A DNA stretch of 47,014 nt from Desulfofustis sp. PB-SRB1 (GCA_016722945.1 JAEQMT010000057.1:115001-162014); one strand, 5' to 3'. Counted from the stretch's first letter, positions 1-9,547 are shown. Translations and numbers: made by a program. The notes: generated by a model from the letters alone, not told the origin.

Positions 1-39
1 TGCGGTGCTCATAAAATGGTCTTTGTGGTTGATGTTTTG

Positions 40-2661
40 TCAGGATGCCGGTTCGGCTACCTCAGATTGGTTGTTGACAATAAACACTATGCCGTTTTCG
101 TCGGTGTCAATGAGCACGGTATCGTTTTCCTTGAAGCGGCCTTCAAGTAATTCCAGGGCAAGCGGGTCCTCAACATATTTCTGGATTGCCCGTTTGAGCG
201 GTCGGGCACCAAAAATCGGGTTATAGCCGGCGCCGGCCAGATACCCACGAGCGTTTTTGCTGAAGCGCGCGTTGATATGCTGCCTTTTGAGACGATCGGT
301 AAGGCGGCGCAACTGGATCTCAACGATTGCCCCCATGTCCTCACGGGTGAGGGCGCGGAAGATAATGGTTTCATCGATGCGGTTTAAAAATTCCGGCTTG
401 AAATGTTGCCAGAGAACCTCTTCCAGGCTCTGCTTCATTGCTTCGTAGTCACTGCCCTGCTCGGTCATCCGCATGATCAGGTCACTGCCGAGATTGGAGG
501 TCATGATCAAGATGGTGTTCTTGAAATCCACCGTACGCCCCTTGCCGTCCGTCATCCGGCCATCGTCGAGCACCTGCAGCAGCACGTTGAACACGTCGGG
601 ATGCGCCTTTTCTATTTCATCGAGCAAAATCACGCTGTAGGGGCGTCTCCTTACCGCTTCGGTCAGGTAGCCGCCCTCATCATAGCCGACGTAGCCGGGA
701 GGGGCGCCGATCAGCCGGGCAACCGAATGTTTTTCCATAAATTCGGACATGTCGATACGGATCATCGCCTGTTCGCTGTCGAAGAGAAAATCTGCCAATG
801 AGCGGGCAAGTTCGGTCTTACCCACGCCGGTTGGCCCCATGAAGATAAACGACCCCAGCGGCCGATCAGGATCCTGCAGGCCGGCCCGAGCCCGGCGCAC
901 CGCGTTGGAGACGGCGGCAATGGCCTGTTTCTGCCCCACCACCCGTTTTTTCAAAATCGATTCAGCCTGCAGCAGCTTCTCCTTTTCTCCTTCCAGCAGC
1001 TTATCGACCGGAATGCCCGTCCATTTGGCTACCACCGAGGCGACATCTTCGGCCCCTACTTCTTCTTTGAGCATATGGTGGGTTGCCTGGATTTCCTGCA
1101 AGCGTTCGTTTTCCGTGGCCAGTTCTTTTTCCAGGGCGACGATCGTGCCGTAACGAATCTCCGCGACTTTACTCAGATCACCGGTGCGCTCAGCCCGCTG
1201 CGATTCGACCTGGGCAGCTTCAATCTGCTCCTTTATGGTACGGATTCGGCCGATTGTTTCGCGCTCCAGCGTCCATTGCGCCTTCATGCCGTTGAGCTGG
1301 TCGTTGAGGTCGGCCAGTTTTTTCTGTACCTCATCGAGACGGTTGATAGAGGCCTGATCCTTCTCCTTTTTCAGGGCTTCCTGCTCAATTTCGAGCTTGA
1401 TGCGCTGGCGCTCCAATTCGTCAATCTCGGTGGGCATGGAGTCGATTTCAATACGCAGGCGTGAGGCTGCCTCATCGATCAGGTCGATGGCTTTGTCCGG
1501 CAGAAATCGATCGGTGATATAGCGGTTAGACAAAATTACCGCCGCCACCGTGGCAGCGTCCTGGATGCGGACACCGTGGTGGATTTCATATTTTTCCTTG
1601 ATTCCGCGTAAAATGGCGATGGTGTCCTCTTCGCTGGGTTCCTGCACCAGTACGGGCTGGAAGCGGCGTTCGAGGGCGCTGTCTTTTTCGATATACTTGC
1701 GATATTCGTCCAGGGTGGTGGCGCCGATGCAGTGGAGTTCGCCGCGGGCAAGGGCGGGTTTGAGCATATTGGAGGCGTCCATAGAGCCTTCGGCGGCGCC
1801 GACGCCGACAAGGGTATGAATCTCGTCGATAAAGAGGACGATTTCACCGCTGCGTTGCTCGATCTCCTTGAGCACCGCCTTGAGGCGGTCTTCAAATTCG
1901 CCGCGATACTTGGCGCCGGCCACCAATGAGCCGAGGTCGAGGGTGACCACCTGCTTGTCCTTGAGTGTGGCGGGGATGTCACCGTTGACGATACGCTGCG
2001 CCAGCCCCTCGACAATGGCGGTTTTCCCCACTCCGGGTTCACCAATCAGAACGGGATTGTTTTTTGTTCGACGTGACAGAACCTGGACGATGCGGCGTAC
2101 CTCTTCGTCACGGCCGATGACCGGATCGAGTTTGCCCCGTTTGGCGATATCGGTGAGATTTTTGCCGTATTTTTCCAGGGCCTGATACTTATCTTCAGGA
2201 TATGGATCGGTTACCCGTTGATTGCCGCGGATGGTGAGCAGGGCCTTGAGAAAATTTTTCTCGGTTATGCCGAGGCCCCGCAGCTTTTCCGAGAGTGGGA
2301 ATGAGGCTCGAAGCAGGGCCAGGAAGATATGTTCCTGGCTCACATATTCATCGCCCATCTCGGTCGCCGCACTGTAAGACTTGTCCAGCAGGGTGCGCAG
2401 GTCATTGGAACCATAGATTTGGGTGGCACCGGTGCCGGAAACCTGAGGGATGGACTTAATCTGACTGTTGACTTCGGCCAGCACCCGTGACGGGGTTACG
2501 CCCATCTTCTGCAGGGCGGGAACGACGACGCCGTCAGGCTGCTCGAGGATAGCCTTGGCAAGGTGGGCGGGAGTCAGTTCCTGGTGTTTTTCTTCGGCCG
2601 CAATCTGTTGGGCGGCCTGCAACGCTTCTTGCGATTTCAGGGTCAGTTTGTCTAATTGCAT
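40..2661 (-). CDS. clpB: ATP-dependent disaggregase ClpB
   Basis: Hsp100 AAA+ protein that works with DnaK/DnaJ/GrpE in the cytoplasm to pull apart protein aggregates. The 873 residues include an N-terminal Clp repeat domain (about 1-150), a first nucleotide-binding domain with Walker [10 protein letters not shown], a long middle coiled-coil region (about 410-530) that distinguishes ClpB from ClpA/ClpC, and a second domain with GPTGVGKTE and the GAPPGYVGY pore loop. Length is slightly above the usual 855-865. The start ATG follows an AAGGAG box at a rather long spacing. A sigma70-like promoter lies about 60 bp upstream; I did not find a convincing sigma32 or CIRCE element. On the same strand, 27 bp beyond the stop, an ATG at position 12 may begin another gene running off the window. 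The identification is secure. Confidence 0.97.
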   Translation of the reverse strand: MQLDKLTLKSQEALQAAQQIAAEEKHQELTPAHLAKAILEQPDGVVVPALQKMGVTPSRVLAEVNSQIKSIPQVSGTGATQIYGSNDLRTLLDKSYSAATEMGDEYVSQEHIFLALLRASFPLSEKLRGLGITEKNFLKALLTIRGNQRVTDPYPEDKYQALEKYGKNLTDIAKRGKLDPVIGRDEEVRRIVQVLSRRTKNNPVLIGEPGVGKTAIVEGLAQRIVNGDIPATLKDKQVVTLDLGSLVAGAKYRGEFEDRLKAVLKEIEQRSGEIVLFIDEIHTLVGVGAAEGSMDASNMLKPALARGELHCIGATTLDEYRKYIEKDSALERRFQPVLVQEPSEEDTIAILRGIKEKYEIHHGVRIQDAATVAAVILSNRYITDRFLPDKAIDLIDEAASRLRIEIDSMPTEIDELERQRIKLEIEQEALKKEKDQASINRLDEVQKKLADLNDQLNGMKAQWTLERETIGRIRTIKEQIEAAQVESQRAERTGDLSKVAEIRYGTIVALEKELATENERLQEIQATHHMLKEEVGAEDVASVVAKWTGIPVDKLLEGEKEKLLQAESILKKRVVGQKQAIAAVSNAVRRARAGLQDPDRPLGSFIFMGPTGVGKTELARSLADFLFDSEQAMIRIDMSEFMEKHSVARLIGAPPGYVGYDEGGYLTEAVRRRPYSVILLDEIEKAHPDVFNVLLQVLDDGRMTDGKGRTVDFKNTILIMTSNLGSDLIMRMTEQGSDYEAMKQSLEEVLWQHFKPEFLNRIDETIIFRALTREDMGAIVEIQLRRLTDRLKRQHINARFSKNARGYLAGAGYNPIFGARPLKRAIQKYVEDPLALELLEGRFKENDTVLIDTDENGIVFIVNNQSEVAEPAS

Positions 2662-2721
2662 TAAATTTCAAAGCTCCTTTTTTCTAATATTGCCGGCAAG
2701 TTAAGTAGAAATTTTAGTTAA

Positions 2722-2749
2722 ATTGTAAGATGTGCGGCAAGGCTGTCAA
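2722..2749 (-). promoter_or_regulatory. sigma70-like promoter for clpB
   Basis: On the minus strand TTGACA (2749-2744) and TACAAT (2727-2722) are separated by 16 bp, upstream of the clpB start. Good match to the housekeeping consensus; prediction only. Confidence 0.5.
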
Positions 2750-2894
2750 GCCGCGCACAGTACTGGTATTAAAACGAAACGGTGCTGCAGCGTATTGAAA
2801 GAGGTGGATCAGGGTGGGGCGCTTTCTGTGGTGTGTTATAAGAAGAATTTGAGGTCGGTGACAATCTTGGTAAAATGTCAGAAGTGAGCGGTGA

Positions 2895-2917
2895 AGCCGG
2901 TATCCACGATACCGGCT
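2895..2917 (-). terminator. hairpin downstream of the HesB-like gene
   Basis: A perfect 10 bp inverted repeat (AGCCGGTATC / GATACCGGCT) with a 3 nt loop begins 12 bp after the stop codon of the HesB-like selenoprotein gene. It is not followed by a strong T-run, so it may be a weak intrinsic terminator or an mRNA 3' stabiliser. Confidence 0.45.
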
Positions 2918-2929
2918 CCAGATATCATG

Positions 2930-3268
2930 TTAGCCGCAACTGCCGGTTGAACAGGATCCAGCCGATGCACAACCCCCGCCTCCAATCGGATTTTGCGAGG
3001 TGATGCCGAAGCCCGAGCGAGCACCTGCCTCGACGTATTCGACGTTGATGGTGCCGCAGGTTTCCAGCAGGCTGTCTTCAACGAGAAATTGCAGGCTGTC
3101 CTTATCATATACCTTATCGTTTTCCTTTGGCTCATCCAGAGCCAAGCCGAGCGACGGACCTGATCAGCCGCCCTGCATCAGGGCAACGCGCAAAGCACTT
3201 TCGATATTATTCTGACTGAGGTATTCTTTTAGTTTCGATACAGCCAGATCAGTAACAACTAGTGACAT
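2930..3268 (-). CDS. HesB/IscA-like selenoprotein (in-frame UGA = Sec)
   Basis: Small A-type iron-sulfur scaffold/carrier relative. Reading through one in-frame TGA (3166-3164, codon 35) gives 112 residues starting MSLVVTDLAV and ending in a Gly/Cys-rich tail with Cys100, Cys106 and Cys111. The UGA falls in the motif QGG-U-SGPSLG, exactly where HesB/IscA proteins carry the first cluster-ligand cysteine of GGCSG. The ATG is preceded by GGAGGG. A 7 bp perfect hairpin with a 5 nt loop starts 18 nt after the UGA, fitting a bacterial SECIS. HesB-like selenoproteins are an established family in Deltaproteobacteria and some Firmicutes (from memory). Automated callers would report only residues 42-112 or a pseudogene. 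Function is inferred to be Fe-S or redox related; the selenocysteine machinery genes are not in this window. The alternative, a nonsense mutation, is disfavoured by the exact Cys position and the hairpin. Confidence 0.85.
3127..3145 (-). promoter_or_regulatory. SECIS-like hairpin of the HesB-like selenoprotein
   Basis: On the minus strand, TTGGCTC and GAGCCAA form a perfect 7 bp stem closed by a TGGAT loop, starting 18 nt downstream of the UGA codon. Bacterial SECIS elements lie in the coding sequence just after UGA and usually carry G in the first two loop positions; here the second loop base is G. Its position inside a coding region, directly after an in-frame UGA that replaces a family cysteine, supports a role in SelB recruitment. 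Confidence 0.7.
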
Positions 3269-3500
3269 TATTCCCTCCGTACAAATAGTTATCGTGGTCT
3301 CAGGATCACTTTACATGAAAATCCCTTACTACTATGGTAAACCCTTACGCTGATAAGTCAAATGGGTTTGGTTGTGTTTTTTTTACAAACTCTGATTAAC
3401 CCTCAACCGCATCATCTGGTACAAGGTTTTGTTGATAATTACTACCATCATATGGGAAAAATACGACGCTAGACGCGTATAATTTTTGAGAGGAATAACC

Positions 3501-4586
3501 GTGAAGAAAATAGTCATATCCACCGGCGGCGGTGACGCTCCAGGACTCAATGCGGTCATTTACGCGGTGGTGCATTCCTGTACCCGGCGGGGATGGGAAG
3601 TGTACGGCAGCAGAAGCGGGTACGGCGGGTTTCTTGATATGGACGAGATGGTCCGGTTGACGCCCCGAGACGTGGAGGAGATATATGCCACCGGTGGAAC
3701 AATTCTTGGTTCCACCAACAAGGGCAACCCCTTTGCCAAGCCGGTAAAAAATTTCGCCGGTGAGGTTCAGGTGGTGGATATGTCTGAGACGATCATGAAA
3801 AACTACCGGAGAATGGGTTTTGATTGCCATATCGCCATCGGCGGGGATGGCTCGCTGGAGATAGCCAATCGCTTCTCGCAACTGGGTATGAATGTTATCG
3901 GGGTACCGAAAACCATCGACAACGATCTGTTGATGACCGACCGGACGTTTGGGTTTGACACCGCCGTTTCCACTGCCACCAATGCCCTTGATAAACTGCA
4001 CTCCACCGCCAAGTCGCATGATCGGGTGATGGTGGTGGAAGTAATGGGCCGCGGTTCCGGCTGGATTGCATTGTACTCCGGAATATCAGGTGGGGCGGAT
4101 GTGATTTTGATTCCTGAGATTGCCTTTGATATCGATCGAGTATGTGAAAAAATCGCCGACAACGACCTGCGTGACAAAGATTACTCCATCGTGGTCGTTG
4201 CCGAGGGCGCAAAGGCCGCCGGTGGGCAGGTGATCAGTAAAGGGGCGGGCGAGCTGGGTCGGGAAGAGGTGGTGCTTGGCGGAATCGGCGAGTGGGTGGC
4301 GTCGGAAATCCGCGGTCGCACGGAAAAGGATACCCGGTCTCTGGTCTTGGGCCATTTGCAGCGAGGCGGCTCGCCCACCAATTTTGACCGGCTGCTGGCC
4401 CTGCGCTTTGGCGCGGCGGCGGTGCGCATGGTTGAGAAGGGGACATATGGCCATATGGTGGCGCTGGTTTCTTCGCAGATGAAGGCGGTGCCGATATCAG
4501 AGGCCATTTTCGAGCGCAAGAAGGTTGATTTAAACAGCGATAAAATGATGACCGCACGCGATATCGGCATCTGTTTCGGCGATTAA
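3501..4586 (+). CDS. pfkA: 6-phosphofructokinase (group III type; phosphoryl donor uncertain)
   Basis: Phosphorylates fructose 6-phosphate in glycolysis. The GTG start at 3501 is chosen because it follows GAGAGGAAT at good spacing, giving 361 residues. Visible motifs are GGGDAPGLNA (residues 9-18, nucleotide/phosphate loop), GGDGS (114-118), PKTIDND (136-142, catalytic Asp) and MGRGSGW (182-188). Gly in GGDG is typical of ATP users, while Lys in PKTIDND is found in the pyrophosphate-dependent and mixed group III enzymes, so ATP versus PPi cannot be settled by eye. A gene for an endonuclease III-like protein follows 14 bp downstream. No adjacent glycolytic genes are present. Confidence 0.93.
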   Translation: MKKIVISTGGGDAPGLNAVIYAVVHSCTRRGWEVYGSRSGYGGFLDMDEMVRLTPRDVEEIYATGGTILGSTNKGNPFAKPVKNFAGEVQVVDMSETIMKNYRRMGFDCHIAIGGDGSLEIANRFSQLGMNVIGVPKTIDNDLLMTDRTFGFDTAVSTATNALDKLHSTAKSHDRVMVVEVMGRGSGWIALYSGISGGADVILIPEIAFDIDRVCEKIADNDLRDKDYSIVVVAEGAKAAGGQVISKGAGELGREEVVLGGIGEWVASEIRGRTEKDTRSLVLGHLQRGGSPTNFDRLLALRFGAAAVRMVEKGTYGHMVALVSSQMKAVPISEAIFERKKVDLNSDKMMTARDIGICFGD

Positions 4587-4600
4587 AGGCGGGTTTCGTT

Positions 4601-5263
4601 GTGCCTCCAGCCACTTTACTCACTGAAATGTACCAGGCTATGCTGGGCCATTTCGGTCCGCGGAACTGGTGGCCGGCCAAAACGCCCTTCGAGGTGGCGG
4701 TCGGCGCGGTTCTCACCCAGAATACCAATTGGCAAAACGTTACCCGTGCCATCGACAACCTGCGTAGCCGCAATCTGCTCAGCTATGAAGCGCTGCTCTT
4801 GATGCCGATCGATGAGCTGGCTGAATGTATCAGGCCAGCAGGATATTACAACCTGAAAGCACAGCGGTTGAAAAACCTGCTGGGTATGCTGGCCGAGCGC
4901 TACAATGGGGATTTGCGGGCACTTTTTGACGAACCCTTACGCACCGCCCGAGAGCATCTTCTTGCGGTCAAGGGAATCGGTGCTGAAACGGCTGATTCGA
5001 TTCTGCTCTACGGGGGAAATCTGCCGATTTTCGTGGTCGATGCCTACACCCATCGTATTTTACATAGACACGCCATGATTGGTGAGACCAGCGATTATCA
5101 GAGTATTCAGGAACTCTTCATGGACAATCTGCCAGTGGATCCAGGGTTGTTCAATGAGTATCACGCCCTGCTGGTGCAGACGGGAAAATATTTTTGCCTG
5201 AAAAAAAAGGCGCGCTGCCAGGGGTGTCCCCTTAATTGTTTTCTCGAAAACCCGGTTGCCTAG
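4601..5263 (+). CDS. Endonuclease III-like HhH-GPD DNA glycosylase with Fe-S cluster
   Basis: 220-residue DNA base-excision repair protein of the endonuclease III-related group (MagIII-like/COG2231). It has the helix-hairpin-helix LLAVKGIGAETADSILLYGG followed by the conserved catalytic Asp in FVVDAYTHR. The lysine used by bifunctional endonuclease III (GVGRKTA) is replaced here by Glu in GIGAETA, so it is probably a monofunctional glycosylase. The C-terminus has four cysteines spaced CX6CX2CX3C, a likely [4Fe-4S] cluster with tighter last spacing than the canonical X5. The start is GTG, 14 bp after the pfk stop, so the two genes are probably co-transcribed. Its 3' end overlaps the convergent regulator remnant by 4 bp. 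The substrate lesion is unknown. Confidence 0.88.
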   Translation: MPPATLLTEMYQAMLGHFGPRNWWPAKTPFEVAVGAVLTQNTNWQNVTRAIDNLRSRNLLSYEALLLMPIDELAECIRPAGYYNLKAQRLKNLLGMLAERYNGDLRALFDEPLRTAREHLLAVKGIGAETADSILLYGGNLPIFVVDAYTHRILHRHAMIGETSDYQSIQELFMDNLPVDPGLFNEYHALLVQTGKYFCLKKKARCQGCPLNCFLENPVA

Positions 5264-5601
5264 TCGGAAAAACTCTTCTCGTCGTTGTCCCTGACCAGAT
5301 CACTGATCATCTCCTCAGCCTCATCTTTTTCATATCCCAGATGGATCAGCTCACGCCGATATGAGCCGAGCAGCTCCCGTGCCTTGAGCGGGGCCTTGTT
5401 CAGTAGATAAAGTCGGTAGCGCAGGGCGACGCAGTCCTCATCCATGGTGAGCAGGTGCTCGGTGTGGGTGCATATGGCGAGTGCCTCATCAAACTGGCCG
5501 TGGGACAGCAGGAGGTTGCCCCAACTCAAGCAGATATCGCGCATCAAGGCGATAATCTCCTCCCCAAAGGCAACGGCCTTGATCGTACCGAAAATGTTCA
5601 A
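5260..5601 (-). pseudogene. Frameshifted C-terminal BTAD segment of the MalT/SARP-like regulator
   Basis: This 113-codon stretch, in a different frame from the upstream 1023-codon gene, reads as the second half of a bacterial transcriptional activator domain: helical repeats such as ICLSWGNLLLSHGQFDEALAI and a final helix pair ending in YRRELIHLGY. The upstream frame loses similarity soon after the WQAENMFTEAFSCWHQMKW segment and continues into a short unrelated tail. The simplest reading is one gene (5260-8560) broken by a one- or two-base frameshift between about 5530 and 5610. It could be a real mutation or a base-calling error; an independent start at TTG 5601 has no good ribosome site. 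Confidence 0.65.
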
Positions 5602-8560
5602 TCCATTTCATCTGGTGCCAGCAGGAAAATGCCTCGGTGAACATATTTTCGGCCTGCCACCACTGGTGCCGACCGGCATGGTGCAATCCTTTTTTGCCGA
5701 GAGCGAGAAACAAGACGCCGTCTATGGCGACGTTTTTCAGCCTGACGTAGCCTTTTTCTACCTTAAGGTAATGTTTTACCGGTGCTGAAAGCGAGGTCGC
5801 CAAGGTTTTGCGAAATCTGCTGATCAGTGTGTCGGCCGCTTTTCGTGCCTTATCCGGATCACTGTCGGGCCAGAAGGTGAGCTGGATCTGGTCCTGACTG
5901 ACGCTTTGCCCAGGAGAAGAGATCAGCAGGCCGAGCAATTCACGCTGAGTTCCGCTGAAGTCGGTGATGTCCAGAGATGTATCGCCCGCTTGCCCGACGT
6001 AAAAGGTACCGAGGATGTTGATGGTTAACAGGGGAAGCGGTTCATCCGCTCCGATTGGCGTGCGCAGGAGCCTGGATTGCAGACATGACAGGGCAAACTC
6101 GGGCTCTATTTTTCGGTGATAGGCGGCCGATAGGAGCGTGCCCATAATGGTGGGCTCCCATCCGTAAAAGTAGGTGTAGCCATGGGTCTGCATAAGTTTC
6201 AGTAGGTCTGCAGACAACCGCGCCATATCCTCGTCATTGTGATGCTCATGGGCAATCCAGGCGCGGTAGGCCAGGGCACACATGACAATGGAAGGGCAGG
6301 AGATTGCGTCGGCTTCGTGCTGGGCCTGGCGCAGCAGGACCTCAGCCTGTTCAAATTTTCTTAAGATGGCAAGCGTGGCGCCGTGCAGGGCGTGGTTCTG
6401 CGCCAGATAGTAGGGCGATCCGGCCGTTTCGCGCAAGTTCGCGGACTGCTCGATATCGGCGATGGCGGGCTCTTTGTGGCCTAAAATAGCACGGGCAAAG
6501 GCGCGCCACTGCAGAAATTGGCTGGTCATGTGCGGGCTTGCCGCGGTTGCCGATACTTGCATACCCTCTTCAATCTGTAATATTGCCTCGCTCGCCCTGC
6601 CGGTGGAGACCATGGTGATGGTCGAGAAGATATAAATAAACGGGGCGGCCACGGTCTGCCGGACAATGTTTTGCCCGAGCCTCGCCTTGCTTGCTTCAAT
6701 ACGCTTGTCAACGACGGCAAAGGCGCCATACATTAGCAGGGCCGTGAGCTGCAGCAATTTGAGAATCAGCCGGTTGCTGGCACTCACCAGCGGGTCGTAG
6801 CCCAACGGGTAAGAGGCCTCGATCTGGTTGACGACATCGTGCCGGTTGCCGCTCAGCAGGCCGATGTAGCCGAGAATCCAGCGGGTGGAGGCCTGGAAAT
6901 TCTTGCTTTTCTTGCTGATGGCGAGGTTGAGACTGAGTTCCCCATACTGTCTGGCCGTACTCATGTCACCGGTAAAGAAACAATAGCCGGCGGCCAGGTT
7001 ACGAGCCGCGATTATGGTAATTTCCGGGGGAAGCTGGTCAATGGATTGTTCCAGTAATAAACGGGTGGTCTCAAGTAGTTCGGCGCCGGCCCGATAATAT
7101 CCGGTGACCGCAAAATGAAAGTAGATCATCTGAGTAAGCGCCATTAATTCGCCAAACATTTCGCCCCGCTCATGAAACTGGCGTCGCGCTGTTTGCAGAA
7201 ACGGCATGATGTGACCAGGAGCAGTGTCGATTGCCAGCAGGCCATAGAAAAACGAGAGCCAGCCGTGTTCTTGCAGAATACCCTCCGGGATGGTCTGCAA
7301 AACAGCCAGAATGGTCATCGTTCGGTTGCGTGCAAGCAGCGTGAGACCGTGCTGCTTCAACAGCAGCTCCATGCCGTGGTAGTCCTCTGCGTTGCGCAAC
7401 GATTTAAGCGCCTTATCGATAAGATCGTTGGCGAGATAATGCGCTGCCGCCTGGCGATGAATGGTGTCGATAACCGATTTTTCCAGCATCCTTCGCGCCT
7501 GAATCTGGAGAAAATCCTGAAAGAGGTGATGAAAGCGAAAGGTTTGGTTCACCTCATCGAGCCGATAAATAAAGAAATTGGTGTCGGCCATCTCCATGAG
7601 TTGGCGCCTTGTATCTTCGGCAACACCAAGACGGGAGAACATCGAAACGTCAATTTCATCTAAAAATGCAAGTTTCAGAAAGGTTTCATGCAGGTGGGCG
7701 GGTACCTGGGAAAATATCTCTACCTCGAAGTAGCTGAGAATGTTGGTGTCGGTGCCCGCCTCGGGAAAATGCGGCATGCCGGTGACTCTGCGTTTTTTTT
7801 TCTCAGCGGTAAGGGGATGAGCGGCCAGCACGATCCCCATTATCCAGCCGTCGGTGACGGCACGGATACCGGTGGCTTGGGTGCGGCTGATGGGGATATT
7901 GAGGATATCGTGATAGAGTTGTTCAATATCCCGTACGCCCAGGGCCAGGTCTTTTGTATCGAGATAGATCAGATGGGGGTTATCACGCAGCGCTCGGGCG
8001 GTGACGGTAAGCGGGTGCCTGGTTGCCAGGATAAAACCCAGGGATTGTGGAGATGCATCGATCAGATGGGTCAGGACTTCGACTGAGAGGCGTGCGTCGT
8101 TAATCAGATGGACATCGTCGAGTACCAGGTACCAGTGGCCGTCCAGATGAGTTTCCAGATCGTTGAGCAGGATAGTAACGAGTCCCTGCAGATCCATTGG
8201 GCCGACCTGACTATTGTTGATGATATCGGTAAGTTGGGATGAGGTGAAGTCATCCAGGTGAGGGCTGAAGGCCTGCAGCAGGGCGGACAGGAAATAGACC
8301 GGGTCTCGGTCATCATCGCTTATCTGGTACCAGATATAGGGGTGATGATGATGCTTGAGAAATTGATGTACCAGAGTCGTTTTTCCCTGGCCCGCCTGAG
8401 CTTCGACGACAATCAGTTTTTCGTCGGCCTGATCACTTTGCAACCGTGCACTGATGAGAGGGTGTCTGGCAATGGCCTGAGATGCCTTGATGCGGGGCGG
8501 ATAAAACTTGTTGGCGGCGATTGGGGTCGGCAGTACGGAAGAGTGTTGCTGCATCTGCAT
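5489..8560 (-). CDS. MalT/AfsR-like STAND ATPase transcriptional regulator (frameshifted 3' end)
   Basis: Large signal-transducing regulator. N-terminal MalT-type NTPase: entry motif LPTPIAANKFYPPRI (10-24), Walker A AQAGQGKTT (54-62) and Walker B WYLVLDDVHLI. A long TPR-like helical region follows (about 400-800), then a winged-helix Trans_reg_C domain of the SARP/OmpR type (about 865-965, beginning LLTINILGTFYVG), then the start of a bacterial transcriptional activator domain. Classical MalT ends in a LuxR helix-turn-helix; here DNA binding would be through the winged helix instead. The frame breaks inside the last domain, whose remainder lies at 5260-5601, so the native protein would be about 1100 residues. 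Inducer and targets are unknown; neighbours give no pathway clue. trmJ begins 27 bp upstream on the same strand. Confidence 0.85.
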   Translation of the reverse strand: MQMQQHSSVLPTPIAANKFYPPRIKASQAIARHPLISARLQSDQADEKLIVVEAQAGQGKTTLVHQFLKHHHHPYIWYQISDDDRDPVYFLSALLQAFSPHLDDFTSSQLTDIINNSQVGPMDLQGLVTILLNDLETHLDGHWYLVLDDVHLINDARLSVEVLTHLIDASPQSLGFILATRHPLTVTARALRDNPHLIYLDTKDLALGVRDIEQLYHDILNIPISRTQATGIRAVTDGWIMGIVLAAHPLTAEKKKRRVTGMPHFPEAGTDTNILSYFEVEIFSQVPAHLHETFLKLAFLDEIDVSMFSRLGVAEDTRRQLMEMADTNFFIYRLDEVNQTFRFHHLFQDFLQIQARRMLEKSVIDTIHRQAAAHYLANDLIDKALKSLRNAEDYHGMELLLKQHGLTLLARNRTMTILAVLQTIPEGILQEHGWLSFFYGLLAIDTAPGHIMPFLQTARRQFHERGEMFGELMALTQMIYFHFAVTGYYRAGAELLETTRLLLEQSIDQLPPEITIIAARNLAAGYCFFTGDMSTARQYGELSLNLAISKKSKNFQASTRWILGYIGLLSGNRHDVVNQIEASYPLGYDPLVSASNRLILKLLQLTALLMYGAFAVVDKRIEASKARLGQNIVRQTVAAPFIYIFSTITMVSTGRASEAILQIEEGMQVSATAASPHMTSQFLQWRAFARAILGHKEPAIADIEQSANLRETAGSPYYLAQNHALHGATLAILRKFEQAEVLLRQAQHEADAISCPSIVMCALAYRAWIAHEHHNDEDMARLSADLLKLMQTHGYTYFYGWEPTIMGTLLSAAYHRKIEPEFALSCLQSRLLRTPIGADEPLPLLTINILGTFYVGQAGDTSLDITDFSGTQRELLGLLISSPGQSVSQDQIQLTFWPDSDPDKARKAADTLISRFRKTLATSLSAPVKHYLKVEKGYVRLKNVAIDGVLFLALGKKGLHHAGRHQWWQAENMFTEAFSCWHQMKWIEHFRYDQGRCLWGGDYRLDARYLLELGQPPAVPRPV

Positions 8561-8587
8561 GGCTATCCTCCCGAACGAGGGTGATGT

Positions 8588-9325
8588 TCACTTATTGTTC
8601 TGGTGCCACAGAAATTTTCGGCAGATCCCCCTGATAATGGTGGCATCTTTTTCAGTCAGTTGAAGTTTACCAAACAGTCGACGGATTGAATGCATCCAGT
8701 AATGGTGATATATATCATCTAAAAAATCAATGGTAATCAATGCCTCCTCAAGGTGCTCGTACATCGTCTCGAGCTGATGCGAGGAGGCGTAGCGCGGCTC
8801 GGGCACCGTTTCGCGGTTGTGCGATCGCAGGGTGCAGGACAATTCATAACAGTGAATTGCCACCGCCTGGGCAAGATTGAGAGAACCAAAGTCGGCGGTG
8901 GGGATGCAGGAGACAAAGTGGCTGTACTTGAGTTCATCGTTGGTCAGGCCCCGGTCTTCCGGACCGAAGACAAGTGCGGTAGGATTGTTTTTCAGGCGGG
9001 GGACGACAGTTGTGAAGATGTCGCGAGGCGGGTGGCCGCTGGTTCTTTTGCGACCCTGCCGACCGGTGGTGGCGATAATCAGAGAAAATGGCGCAAGCGC
9101 CTCGGCAAGAGTGCGACAATAGTGGATGCCGTCGACCAGGTGAACAGCCTTGTGTGTTGCCATTTTTGCCATGGCCTCATGATTGGGGCGACTATCACCG
9201 ACCACAATCATCTGGTTTATCCCCATATTGGTGCAGATACGGGCGGCGGCACCGATATTTTCGGCGGACTTCGGTTTATGCAGAACAACGGCGACGTTAC
9301 TGGTCAATCTTGTATTGTAATCCAC
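8588..9325 (-). CDS. trmJ: tRNA/rRNA methyltransferase, SpoU family (TrmJ-like)
   Basis: SPOUT-class S-adenosylmethionine-dependent 2'-O-methyltransferase, most similar in layout to TrmJ, which modifies nucleotide 32 of tRNAs. Length is 245 residues. The three SpoU motifs are visible: NIGAAAR (23-29), FGPEDRGL (120-127) and SLNLAQA (148-154), the last two forming the trefoil-knot cofactor site. The C-terminal helical extension after residue 165 is typical of TrmJ-like members. It lies upstream of the MalT-like regulator on the same strand with a 27 bp gap, so they may share a transcript, although their functions are unrelated. Exact RNA target is inferred. Confidence 0.9.
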   Translation of the reverse strand: MDYNTRLTSNVAVVLHKPKSAENIGAAARICTNMGINQMIVVGDSRPNHEAMAKMATHKAVHLVDGIHYCRTLAEALAPFSLIIATTGRQGRKRTSGHPPRDIFTTVVPRLKNNPTALVFGPEDRGLTNDELKYSHFVSCIPTADFGSLNLAQAVAIHCYELSCTLRSHNRETVPEPRYASSHQLETMYEHLEEALITIDFLDDIYHHYWMHSIRRLFGKLQLTEKDATIIRGICRKFLWHQNNK

Positions 9326-9344
9326 TGATGTTACAGGCTGCCTG

Positions 9345-9470
9345 GCAACATGGCCTTTCGCCCCACCTCATCGTTGTTCAAAAAAATCTATCCTCGACAT
9401 CGCACCTGTCTGCCCGGGGTAAGATATGTCTCACGCCTCGCTCCCGAGGGTAAAATCTTGGTCATATCGA
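9345..9470 (+). repeat. Diverged copy of the 138 bp MITE-like repeat
   Basis: This intergenic stretch shares order and wording with the element at 16183-16320: a GCAAxATGGCCTTT block, then CGTTGTT followed by A-runs, then TATCCTCG, then GGTAA and GGTAAAAT blocks. It is much more diverged and its outer inverted repeats are hardly recognisable. It separates trmJ from the terminator of the membrane protein gene. Boundaries are approximate. Confidence 0.5.
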
Positions 9471-9489
9471 TTTCCTTATGAAACAGAAA

Positions 9490-9520
9490 AGGGGTTACCG
9501 GCTTGATGCCGGCAACCCCT
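9490..9520 (-). terminator. Intrinsic terminator after the coiled-coil membrane protein gene
   Basis: GC-rich 12 bp stem (GGGGTTGCCGGC-type, one mismatch) with a 5 nt loop, followed on the minus strand by TTTTCTGTTT. It lies 28 bp past the stop of the gene at 9548-10063. Confidence 0.8.
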
Positions 9521-9547
9521 CGTAACAAAAATCAACGGGCGGTAAGG

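Noticed and set aside
3478-3483. TATAAT as the pfk promoter -10 box
   Set aside because: Transcription would start only a few bases before the GTG and within the ribosome site, and no matching -35 box is found at 16-18 bp.
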